A DNA stretch of 64,000 nt, from NCBI GenBank assembly GCA_018399135.1, contig JAGYPB010000002.1:1-64000 (forward strand), in the 5' to 3' direction. Under the pieces are notes generated by a model. That model was not told the origin of the DNA and did not search any database. It worked only from the letters and a program-made list of their open reading frames with translations. This stretch comes from Deltaproteobacteria bacterium. GTDB taxonomy: Bacteria; Desulfobacterota; Desulfuromonadia; Desulfuromonadales; Geopsychrobacteraceae. Both the position numbers and the translations under genes were made by a program. Numbering within the stretch: position 1 is the stretch's first letter; each line of letters opens with the position of its first letter. This document shows, one piece after another, positions 1 to 9,125 of the stretch.

Positions 1-581
1 TTTGCAATCCATTAAAAAATCGGCAGAATTCTCAACATGGCCAAACAATGACGAATTGAATCTGACCAATTCAAAACACAACAACATCAAGGTCGCGGGG
101 TCGCGGCCCCGCACGCCGCCTGACTTTTTGGCAAGCGCTCCAAAAAGTCAGCAAAAAGAGCTTTCCACTGGCGTGGGGCGACTTGTGGTGCGCATGGTTC
201 GGTGCATTTTTCGGCGGTAGATGAAAGTGGCTGGCCGCTGCCTTTTTTCACGAACGGCAAAAAGCGCCCCCTCTCACTTCGTTCGCCAGGGGTGTATTGC
301 GAACGTTCGGTGGTAAAGGCCCGACCGGTAGAGTGTAACGGTTGTTTTTACATCACCTTTATTCATCACAGGTGGAATCCAGAAAGCGTTGCAATTGTAG
401 GGGAGCAATTCATTGCGCCCAGAGGTTCTATGGCACCGTTGCAGAGCCAGTGACAAGGGACAAGGGACGAATTAATTGACCTTCGCCCCCAGTCAGTTTA
501 GTGTGTTGCACATTAAACGACTTTCATCGGGAGGGTGGGATGTTTGGATCGGGTAAATTCAGAGGAAAATGTGAATGAATT

Positions 582-619
582 AACCGCTTGTGGCCGATTG
601 GCTGAGGCGGTTTTTTTTT
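582..619 (+). terminator. Rho-independent terminator-like hairpin (AACCGC...GCGGTT + T9)
   Basis: aaccgcttgtggccgattggctgaggcggttttttttt; inverted arms followed by a T run; no clear ORF directly upstream. Confidence 0.55.
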
Positions 620-673
620 GTTGGGAGTATGACTTAAAGTGACAATAAAATGCGGCATGATGGTGGGAGCTTG

Positions 674-1359
674 ATGTACAAAATTTGTGTGCCGTTACGA
701 GGTGTCAACGACTGGCAGGCATTTTTGGCCGACCCCGTAAAGCATTGGAAAACCGGTTATTCCGCAAGGGCGCTGGCATACAGCTGGGAATAGGCTTCTG
801 TTTTCTCTGATGAGGTGTAGCAACTTTTTATATCCGCAAGTGATCCGGATTTTCACGAGATAGAACCAATCCTGACGATTCCGGAGTACAAGGTTTCCTT
901 GTCCTGTGGCGTTACCGATTCTCAAAATGTACGTTTTTGTCTTGGCCCGAATACCTGAAACCCTGGTGTCAATTACAAGTGAGGGTAAAGTTGCCGAATC
1001 TTTCGGGCCATCCCTCGGGGATTGGCACAAAAATCCCTCAACCGGAAAAACGACCCGACTGGTATATTTGAAAAAAACAACTGGGACTTTCTGTAGAGCT
1101 ACGCTCTTCAATCCGTTATCAGTTACTGCACAGAACAGCATCGGCAGTTATTGAAGCCAGACGCTATCATGCGGAAAAAGCTGTCATGATTGTTCATTCC
1201 TTCAGCCCGAAAAATGACTGGTTTGATGACTTTGCGGCTTTTGTTCAGTAGTACGGGAAAGATGCAGAAATTGGCAAACTTGTCCACGCTTCAACAATAG
1301 TTGGCATTGAGCTATATCTTGGCTGGGTTAAAGGGGATGAGCGATATCTGGTGGTATAG
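674..1359 (+). pseudogene. Decayed conserved hypothetical gene (resembles the family I recall as DUF6946)
   Basis: Segments MYKICVPLRGVNDWQAFLADPVKHWKTGYSARALAYSWE*, ARIPETLVSITSEGKVAESFGPSLGDWHKNPSTGKTTRLVYL and RYQLLHRTASAVIEARRYHAEKAVMIVHSFSPKNDWFDDFAAFVQ*YGKDAEIGKLVHASTIVGIELYLGWVKGDERYLVV* occur in order in different + frames, with in-frame stops and frameshifts. Confidence 0.65.
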
Positions 1360-1410
1360 GGGTTTTTGCTTGGGGAGAGAATAAATTAATCACTGCTGGC
1401 GGAGGGAACA

Positions 1411-1668
1411 ATGCTTACTGAATATTATCTGTCGACAGACCAACCAGAAACTTGTCGTGAATGCGGAACAAGAACAAATTTTATTGACCTAACGCCTATA
1501 CTTCAATCCCATCAATGTCCAAATTGTAAGTATTCATATGTGCTTGGAATCGTACAACTATTTTGTGAAAAATGCCAATCGACTGATGTGTTTGAAGAAG
1601 TGCTTTGTGACAAAAAAATCATTGAATGTGGTGCTTGTGAAACGATATCTCGCCAAGAATTTTGCTAA
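1411..1668 (+). CDS. Small zinc-ribbon-like protein (85 aa, multiple CxxC)
   Basis: ORF MLTEYYLSTDQPETCRECGTRTNF...CPNCKYSY...CEKCQSTDVFEE...CGACE; preceded by ggagggaac RBS-like sequence. Confidence 0.6.
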   Translation: MLTEYYLSTDQPETCRECGTRTNFIDLTPILQSHQCPNCKYSYVLGIVQLFCEKCQSTDVFEEVLCDKKIIECGACETISRQEFC

Positions 1669-1730
1669 TTCCAGTAGAAAGTCTTGCTGTTCATGATTCT
1701 TTAACTCTTGCCGATAAAACGAGGTTCCCC

Positions 1731-2537
1731 ATGGCAACCGGAAAGCGGTGGTCCTACGATGAACTGCTGATTGCAATGAACCTTTATTGCAAGCTGCCGT
1801 TCGGTCAATTGCACCGTGGCAACCCATTGATCATCGAGGTATCGGAAAAACTTGATCGGACACCAAGCAGTCTGGCGATGAAACTCTGCAACTTGGCGGC
1901 TCTAGATCCCTATCATAAAGAGCGCGGCATCAGGGGCTTAACCAGCACCAGTAAGGGGGATCGTGATATTTGGGCGGCGTTTCATGCCGACTGGGAAGGA
2001 CTTGGTGTGACGAGCGAAGAGCGATTACAACAGTTGTTGGGGGATGAAACGCAATATACTGACGTCGCCGTGACCCCGCAAAAGAAAAAACCGGCGCAAG
2101 AATTCAATATGCCCATCAGGGTTCCGACCGGTCCGACAGAAAAGACGCTAACGACCAAGGTACGTATCGGCCAGCGCTTTTTCCGGCAGAGTGTACTGGC
2201 CTCCTATAACGCACGCTGCTGCGTTACCGGCAACCCGGTTCCGGAATTACTGGTCGCCAGCCATATTTTGCCTTGGGGTAGCCACCCAGAACAGCGACTC
2301 AACCCGCGCAACGGGCTCTGCCTCGCACAAACGCAGGATGCAGCGTTTGATCGTGGGCTGATTACCTTTGATGAGGATTTTCGATTGGTACTTTCACCAT
2401 ATCTGCGGGATTTTTTACCGAACGAGGCTCTGGCGAGGAATTTCACTATCTATGAGGGAACTAAGATCGAGATGCCTGATAAGTTTTTGCCTGATGATGA
2501 ATTTATGCAACAGCATCGAGCAGAGGTGTTTCGATAA
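1731..2537 (+). CDS. HNH endonuclease domain protein (restriction endonuclease-like)
   Basis: MATGKRWSYDELLIAMNLYCKLPFGQLHRGNP N-terminus; CCVTGNPVPELLVASHILPWG...LNPRNGLCLAQTQDAAFDRGLITF HNH-type core. ORF opens at 1662 but internal ATG 1731 is the better start. Confidence 0.8.
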   Translation: MATGKRWSYDELLIAMNLYCKLPFGQLHRGNPLIIEVSEKLDRTPSSLAMKLCNLAALDPYHKERGIRGLTSTSKGDRDIWAAFHADWEGLGVTSEERLQQLLGDETQYTDVAVTPQKKKPAQEFNMPIRVPTGPTEKTLTTKVRIGQRFFRQSVLASYNARCCVTGNPVPELLVASHILPWGSHPEQRLNPRNGLCLAQTQDAAFDRGLITFDEDFRLVLSPYLRDFLPNEALARNFTIYEGTKIEMPDKFLPDDEFMQQHRAEVFR

Positions 2538-2629
2538 AAATGAATAGTTCTATGTGATCTGTGTCCCTCATCTACCTTTTTTGCCAGTGGCTTCAATAGG
2601 TAGGCAGCTTGCGGGAATTTTTGGAGGCT

Positions 2630-2836
2630 ATGTTGGTGGATAACTATTGCTCCTTCTGCAGGGCAGAACTCCATAATGGCGATTCTGTTTATGGTTTAAC
2701 TGGCGGAATAATCGATGCCGATTGTAATGGGTTTTGTATGGACTGCGATAGCGAATGGAATCTTTATTGCCGCGATTGTATGAACAAAATTGACAGGATT
2801 CTGGCAGAGATTAAGAGAAATGAAACTGGCCTATGA
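2630..2836 (+). CDS. Small Cys-rich putative zinc-binding protein
   Basis: MLVDNYCSFCRAELHNGDSVYGL...CNGFCMDCDSEWNLYCRDCMNKID, repeated CxxC; alternative TTG start at 2609. Confidence 0.5.
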   Translation: MLVDNYCSFCRAELHNGDSVYGLTGGIIDADCNGFCMDCDSEWNLYCRDCMNKIDRILAEIKRNETGL

Positions 2837-2964
2837 TTGACGTTGCCTGTGCAATTATTAAGAAGGATGGGCTGATTTTGGCTGCTCAGCGTAGCGAAAG
2901 AATGAGCCTTCCGCTCAAGTGGGAATTTAATCAAACAGACGAACAAAAATGTCTCGCACTTTAG
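2833..2964 (+). pseudogene. Truncated NUDIX (MutT-like) hydrolase fragment; Nudix box lost
   Basis: MIDVACAIIKKDGLILAAQRSERMSLPLKWEF matches the N-terminus of MutT-type 8-oxo-dGTPases up to the point where FPGGK would begin, then unrelated NQTDEQKCLAL*. Confidence 0.7.
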
Positions 2965-3530
2965 AATATTACAGCATTAATGCCTCTACTTTTTTCCGTG
3001 ACACCGTAGGTGTGGATATGTCCGCTCTTCATGACCGGCTCCTGAGCGTCATTCCTGAGGGAGGGATTGTCTTAGATGCGGGTTGCGGTTCGGGGCGGGA
3101 CGCCAAGGCATTTAAGAAGCGTGGTTATCGAATCGTAGCGTTTGACGCTTCAAGTGAATTAGCGGCAATGGCTGGTGAGATTCTTGGGCAACCTGTTTCC
3201 GGTGCGAACATTTGCCGATGTCGACGAGGTTGCTTCCTATGACGGTATCTGGGCCTGTGCCAGTTTGCTTCACTTGCCTTTTTGCGAGATTCCCGACGCT
3301 TTGGGTCGGCTCTGGTCTGCATTGAAACCGGGTGGCGTTCTTTATTTGAGTTTCAAAGAAGGGCAAGGAGAACGAGAAAAGGATGGTCGGCATTTTACCG
3401 ATCTTGACGAGAAAACATTGCGTGACCTGCTCAGAAATTTGAATTATGTTGGCACTCTCGAAATTTGGCGAACATCGGATCAACGTCCAGAGCGATCCGA
3501 TATTTGGCTAAATGCCTTAGTACATCGTAA
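2949..3530 (+). pseudogene. Class I SAM-dependent methyltransferase, frameshifted
   Basis: MSRTLEYYSINASTFFRDTVGVDM...VLDAGCGSGRDAKAFKKRGYRIVAFDAS (SAM motif I) in one frame, then RTFADVDEVASYDGIWACASLLHLPFCEIPDALGRLWSALKPGGVLYLSFKEG in another; frame change near 3205. Confidence 0.8.
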
Positions 3531-6500
3531 GCATCCAGCCCCCGATAAACTCATTACGGGTGGCAAGAACAATCCTTTTTTACCTTCCTTACTTTCGGGC
3601 ATTCGAAATGCCACCGAAATCGATCTGGCTGTAGCTTTTATAAAAGCAACAGGACTGCGACTACTTTTCGCCGATTTGAAAGAAGCAATCGATCCTTCTG
3701 AAAAAAGCCGGAGACCTCCAGCTCGATTGCGAATTATCACCAGCGACTATCTCGATGTGACAGATCCAGAAGCCCTACGCAGCCTCATGCTTTTGCAAGA
3801 GCGCGGTGCTCAGATTCGAATTTACGAATCTGCAGGTTCCAGCTTTCACATGAAGGCTTATATTTTTGTGCGACAGGCAGGAGAAAAGGTCGCTCAAGGG
3901 ATGGCCTTTGTCGGCTCCAGTAATATCAGTCGCCAAGCGTTGCAGGATGGGTTGGAGTGGAATTATCGTGTCGAAGCATCGGGCTCAGTCGAATCGTCTG
4001 ACAACTCAGGTTTTACCGAGATTCGCAGTCGATTTGAAGAGCTCTTTGCAAATGATCGGGCCGTACGGCTTACATATACCTGGATCGACGAATACGAGCA
4101 GCGGCGCAGGCTCTCAACAATACCCGTGGCTCCCGGCAGCAATGAGCGCGAGAAACCACCTGAACCAACTCCCATTCAAGAAGAGGCCCTTATTGCCTTA
4201 GACCAAACACGCAACGAGGGTTATCTGCGCGGATTGGTCGTTATGGCCACTGGACTTGGGAAAACTTGGCTGGCGGCTTTTCGACAGTCAGCAAATGAAT
4301 GCCAAACGGGTGCTGTTCGTCGCGCACCTAAGTATAGTTCTTTTCAGGCGGAAAATACGTTTCTGCGTATTCGTCCGCATGTTCCTGTCAGTTTCGGCGC
4401 AATGGCCAAATCAAAGACAAAGAAGTCGATATTTTATGTGCTTCAGTGCAAACACTGGGCAAAACTAGAACATCTCGACTATTTTCCTCGGCATTTCGAC
4501 TATGTGGTGGTCGATGAATTTCATCATGCTGCCGCGTCCACTTATCGGCGCTTGCTCGGACATTTCGAACCACGATTTTTGCTCGGATTGACGGGCCACA
4601 CCAGATAGAACCGACCAGTCACACATACTTTCCTGTGCGATGACAACTTGGTGTTCAGTAGAGATTTGTTTACGGGCGTCAACAGCGGCTTACTGGCACC
4701 TTTCCATTACTTCGGTATCTTTGACGAAGCGGTGAATTACCGCGAGATCCCTTGGCGCAGCGTGGCAAATTCGACCCTGAGCAACTTTCCAACAAGTTGG
4801 CGACCTTGGCTCGTGCCCGCCACGCCTTTAGAGTTTGGAAGCTGCACGCCCAACAGCGCACTCTGGCATTTTGTGTCTCGATTCGACATGCTGAATTCAT
4901 GGCCGAGCGATTTAGACAACAGGGTGTCAAGGCCGATGCGGTTTACGCCGGTTCCAGCATGACTCGTGGCGAGGCACTTGAGCAATTAGCGGATGGACGG
5001 CTACAGATAATCTTCTCGGTCGATCTTTTTAACGAGGGGGTGGACTTGCCCTGTCTTGATACGGTCATGTTGCTGCGCCCTACCGAATCCAAGATTCTCT
5101 TCCTGCAACAAATCGGTCGCGGCCTTCGCAATGCTCCTGACAAAGAGCACCTGGTGATCCTTGATTTCATCGGCATCATCATAGTTTCCTCCACAAGCCC
5201 CAGGCGCTCTTCAAGGCTGGTGCCAGTTACAAGGCCCTAGCAGACTTTGCCCGCAGGGTGGAACAAAACCGCTTTGAGCTTCCCGATGGGTGTTTCTGTC
5301 AATTACGATCTGAAATCATCGAGTTCTTGAAAGAACTCGATAGTGATGGCCCATTGAAAGAATACGACGCGCTGCGCGAAACCTTTGGCCGTCGACCGAC
5401 GCTATCCGAATTTTACCGTGCGGGTGCGTCAGTCAGCCAGATGAGAAGGCAGCATGGCGACTGGTTCTCTTTTGTCGAGTCGATGAATGATCTGTCCTTA
5501 GAGGAACAGCTCTGTGCCGACCGACATAAGAAGTTTTTCCGTGAGGTAGAAACAACCGCCATGACCAAGTCCTTCAAGATGATCCTACTTGAAGCGCTCC
5601 TTGAGCATGACGGCTTGTTCACGCATCCTTCCTTGGAATCTTTGGCTGTACAGTCATTGGCTATTTTTCAGCGCCGGCGGAAGTTGGTCAGTGACATCAG
5701 GGAAGATCTTCAAAATATTAACTCGGTACGTCCAGCAGACTGGCAGAGATACTGGGAAAGCAACCCTGTCAATGCTTGCACCGGCGGTAACCGGAAATTC
5801 TGGCACACAGGACTTGGTTTCAGGTTGCCGATGACATGTTCGTGCCTCGATTCAACGTCGACGCCGGTGAGCGGATACTTTGGCTGCACTGCTTCAGGAG
5901 TTGGTCGACTATCGATTTGCATCTTACGAAGCAAGATGTGAACCGGCCCAAATGGATAATGTCGTGCCATTGCGACGCGAACCTGACAAAATCGAACTTC
6001 CCTTTTCCCCGAACATCAAAATTGCTTGTGGCCACTTTAAGACGGGCCAGTCCGGATGCAGAGGAATATCGTAGCCTCGGGGCTGGTTATGGCAAAACTC
6101 GAACCTGCTCTGTCACTTTATCGCTCGCGCCTCTGGCAATTCGATGAATGGCGGCAAGAATCCTATTCATGATGGTGATTATTTACTCTTGGAACGAGTC
6201 ACCCCACAAAGCGCAGGTTCGATTACTGGTTTGATAATGGCGATAGAGCGCCAAGACACCGGAGACAATCAATATCTTCTACGGCTCGTCACTAAGCCTA
6301 GCCCCTGGTCACTATATACCTGTGCTACAAACCCCGATTATGAGGATTTGGAAGCTGACGACAGTATGCGCACTTTTGCAAGGCTAAAGGGAATATTGAA
6401 TCCTCTTGACCTGGCTATTGGGCAAGAGTTAATGCGTGAAGATATACCGATTCTCTTTGGTGAAGAGTATAACCGAAACTGGAACGTCGGCCATGTGGTG

Positions 6501-6817
6501 CTCTATGATCAACGTGTTCATGTTTTGTTGGTCACAATAAATAAGCAAGGGAAAAGCCAGGAGCATCGATATCACGACTATTGGGTGGATGAAAAAACTT
6601 TTCATTGGCAAAGCCAGAACAGCACTCACTCCCCATGAGTAAACGCGGAGTAGAATTAATAGAACACCAGAAAAGGGGAATATCGGTACATCTATTTGTG
6701 CGCGAAACGAAGTTAGTCGGCGGTAAAGCCGCACCTTTTGTCTATTATGGGGCTGTGATCTACAAACACCATAAGGGGAGTGCGCCAATGAGTATAGAAT
6801 GGCGAATCGACGATTAA
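3531..6817 (+). pseudogene. PLD-nuclease / SF2 helicase / DUF3427-like protein, multiply frameshifted
   Basis: PLD-like segment (IRNATEIDLAVAFIKATGLRLL...SFHMKAYIF...FVGSSNISRQALQDGLEWN), Walker A (VVMATGLGKTWLAAF), DEFH box (VVVDEFHHAAASTYRRLL), helicase C (FSVDLFNEGVDLPCLDTVMLLRPTESKILFLQQIGRGLR), C-terminal module (FGEEYNRNWNVGHVVLYDQRVHVLLVTINKQGKSQEHRYHDYWVDEKTFHWQSQN / MSKRGVELIEHQKRGISVHLFVRETK). Pieces lie collinearly over all three + frames. Confidence 0.85.
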
Positions 6818-6868
6818 AACCACTGAAGATGGGCTTCAATGGACACAATACCGATATTTCGTGATCCC

Positions 6869-6886
6869 GGCACGGCGCGCCGTGCC
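6869..6886. repeat. Perfect 18-bp palindrome, REP-like, directly upstream of RAYT remnant
   Basis: GGCACGGCGCGCCGTGCC equals its own reverse complement; 13 bp before the RAYT ATG at 6900. Confidence 0.65.
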
Positions 6887-7051
6887 CGGAGGGGGGAATA
6901 TGGCATATAATCCAGAGGTTCATCACCGGCAATCGATACGTTTACGTGATTACGATTATTCCCGCGCCGGCGCGTATTTTGTGACGATCTGCTCGTGGCA
7001 ACGGGAATTTGGGATGCGTTGCCGCAAAGGTATCAGGACATCGAGGTTGAA

Positions 7052-7123
7052 TTATTTTGTGAGAAATGCCAATCGGCGGATGTGTTTGAAGGCTTCCTGT
7101 TTGATAAGAAATTCATTGAATGT
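7052..7123 (+). repeat. Partial copy of the zinc-ribbon gene (72 nt, ~80% by eye to 1558-1629)
   Basis: ttattttgtgagaaatgccaatcggcggatgtgtttgaagg...ttcattgaatgt vs ctattttgtgaaaaatgccaatcgactgatgtgtttgaaga...atcattgaatgt. Confidence 0.85.
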
Positions 7124-7125
7124 AG

Positions 7126-7155
7126 CCCTTACACACATTGCCCTTACACACATTG
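7126..7155. repeat. 15-bp exact tandem duplication at the RAYT/zinc-ribbon junction
   Basis: cccttacacacattg twice in a row. Confidence 0.9.
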
Positions 7156-7396
7156 CTCTTCCGGAAATTGCACCTACGAGACCGACGTAACATGACCCTG
7201 CCGAAGATCATCGGGTACTTGAAGATGAATTAAGCTAAACACATCTATCAAGAACGCGACACCCCCGGCAACCCGGTGTGGCAACGAAATTATTACGAAC
7301 GAGTTATTCGCGACGAATTGGAATTGCACCCGATTCGGCAATATATCACCGAGAATCCGGTAAAATGGGTTGATGATGAAAACCACCCGGCACGAC

Positions 7397-7822
7397 ATGC
7401 ATGAAATAACCGGCAATATATGGGATTTTCTAGGGCGGGCGACAATCGTCATCACCACCAATTGCGGGGTTGATCGGCGGGGTCGCGCTGTCATCGGACG
7501 TGGCTGCGCTCGCCAGGCTTTGGCGTACTATCCCGATCTAGCCGAACATCTGGGTCGTTTACTCCAGCAGGGAGGCGCGCGGGTGCATGACCTTGGCAAT
7601 GGTCTGGTGAGCTTTCCGGTTGAAGATACGGCCTGGTCGCTGCCCGACCTGAGTCTGATCAGAAAATCGGCGCAGCAACTGCGTGAACTGGCTGATGAGA
7701 AGCGCTGGACAAAAATTATTGTCCCTCGTCCTGGTTGCGGCGGCGGAGGGCTCGACTGGCACATTGTCAGGCCGATACTGCAGGAAAACTTTGATGAACG
7801 CTTTCATGTCATCAGCATGTGA
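7397..7822 (+). CDS. Macrodomain-like (ADP-ribose-binding) protein
   Basis: MHEITGNIWDFLGRATIVITTNCGVDRRGRAVIGRGCARQAL...DLGNGLVSFPVE...IIVPRPGCGGGGLDWHIVRPIL; glycine-rich loops typical of small Appr-1''-p / macrodomain proteins. Confidence 0.7.
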   Translation: MHEITGNIWDFLGRATIVITTNCGVDRRGRAVIGRGCARQALAYYPDLAEHLGRLLQQGGARVHDLGNGLVSFPVEDTAWSLPDLSLIRKSAQQLRELADEKRWTKIIVPRPGCGGGGLDWHIVRPILQENFDERFHVISM

Positions 7823-8082
7823 CCAGGGCCCGGCGCACTATCCACTACGGTAAAATTAATTGACCATTCGGTGGTTGATTCTTCTTGTTGCCGATGATCA
7901 GAAGAAAAACAGATGCAGAATGGCCTGACCGGTAATGCCGCACAGGGAGACGCCGACCAGATCTAGCGGGTTGATGGTGCTGGTTTTTGTGTCTCGTTTG
8001 CTTTGATTTCTTGAGACCAACGGCACCATACTTTCATGATGTCGGATCAATGACCGGAACGGCATCCAGAAGGATTGACAAA

Positions 8083-8586
8083 ATGAAGATTGCAGGCAAC
8101 GACCAGCTCGGAACCGCATATGCGTCCCTCGATGATACGACCTTTGTTCCCATGTTCCGGGCAGCGTGTTTTTGCGGCAGGGTTCGCTACGAGGTGAGCG
8201 CTGAACCGGTGGATGCCAAACTCTGCCATTGTAAATCCTGTCAAACCCTGCATGGGGCGCCGATGCAATGGGCTGCAATCTTTCACAAACAGCATGTACG
8301 CTTCACCGCCGGGACAGACCTGCTGCGCTTTTACCATAGTGACCGGGATATTCTCGAGCGCGTACTCCCCTGCAAGGTCAGCTGCAGCCACTGCGGAACA
8401 CCGATAGCGGATGAGGGGCGCCGGATGTGGCTGGCTTTTCCTGCGCTGTTCGATTTTGGACAACCTGCCGTGATACCGAAAAGCTTCAAACCGACCTGCC
8501 ATATTTTCTACGGCCAGCGGGTGATCGATATTGATGATGATCTGCCTAAATGGTGGGGACACAAAAATCATTCTGCCCGTTGTTGA
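8083..8586 (+). CDS. GFA-family (CENP-V/GFA fold) zinc-binding protein
   Basis: ACFCGRVRYEVSAEPVDAKLCHCKSCQTLHGAPMQWAAIF...CSHCGTPIADEGRRMW; C-x-C, C-H-C-x2-C and CxxCGTP motifs. Confidence 0.8.
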   Translation: MKIAGNDQLGTAYASLDDTTFVPMFRAACFCGRVRYEVSAEPVDAKLCHCKSCQTLHGAPMQWAAIFHKQHVRFTAGTDLLRFYHSDRDILERVLPCKVSCSHCGTPIADEGRRMWLAFPALFDFGQPAVIPKSFKPTCHIFYGQRVIDIDDDLPKWWGHKNHSARC

Positions 8587-8629
8587 TCCTCTTCGTACGG
8601 GCATTTTTCACAGTTTGTCCAAAAACAAT

Positions 8630-8651
8630 TTATCGTCAAATCTGACGATAA
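8630..8651. promoter_or_regulatory. Perfect 9-bp inverted repeat upstream of hipB (candidate operator)
   Basis: TTATCGTCA-AATC-TGACGATAA; no T run after it; related half site tttgacga at ~8681. Confidence 0.5.
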
Positions 8652-8774
8652 GAGCCTTATAAATTCTTTAACTCGACAACTTTGACGACCTTTGTGCCTT
8701 TGTGTTATGTATTAATTCGCATTCTTTGGCGAAAAAAGATATAATTATGGGTATTATTCGCCAGAGGAGACGAC

Positions 8775-9125
8775 ATGAGTATCGAACCCCATATGAGCGA
8801 CAAGGCGATTTTGGCAGATATCGGTCAGCGGCTCAGCCGCCGACGTGTGGAGATGGCGCTGACCCAGGCTGCTCTGGCAGAGGAGGCCGGAGTCTCAAAA
8901 CGGACTGTGGAGCGGATTGAGGCCGGGGAGTCGGTTCAGACGACCACCCTGATCCGCATTCTGCGGGTGATGGGTCTGCTCGAAGCGCTCAATGCGGCAA
9001 TTCCGGAGGTCGGGCCACGCCCCATGGATCTGTTGAAACTGCGGGGCAAAGAGCGTCAGCGGGCCTCGTCGAAAAAAAGTAACAAGGAAGCAGCAGGCGA
9101 TTGGTCCTGGGGGGATGAGTCGTGA
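8775..9125 (+). CDS. hipB: HipB-like Xre-family antitoxin
   Basis: IGQRLSRRRVEMALTQAALAEEAGVSKRTVERIEAGESVQTTTLIRILRVMGLLEAL helix-turn-helix; 4-nt overlap with hipA. Confidence 0.8.
   Translation: MSIEPHMSDKAILADIGQRLSRRRVEMALTQAALAEEAGVSKRTVERIEAGESVQTTTLIRILRVMGLLEALNAAIPEVGPRPMDLLKLRGKERQRASSKKSNKEAAGDWSWGDES

Larger units (their letters stand above)
6900..7389 (+). mobile_element. Degenerate REP-associated tyrosine transposase (RAYT / IS200-like Y1 family), interrupted
   Basis: MAYNPEVHHRQSIRLRDYDYSRAGAYFVTICSWQREF at the N-end and KHIYQERDTPGNPVWQRNYYERVIRDELELHPIRQYITENPVKWVDDENHP at the C-end in another frame; the middle is replaced by unrelated sequence. Confidence 0.8.

Noticed and set aside
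2-456. ORFs 2-220, 202-453 and 274-456 as genes
   Set aside because: Low-complexity translations, mutually overlapping, no domain; likely non-coding repeat-rich sequence.
674-1359. Programmed amber (TAG) recoding, as all three in-frame stops noticed are TAG
   Set aside because: The same region also needs frameshifts to restore the protein, which fits ordinary decay better.
2949-6817. Sequencing/assembly errors as the cause of the frameshifts
   Set aside because: More than 50 kb of core genes in the same window have intact frames, so a local error cluster is unlikely; read-level data would settle it.
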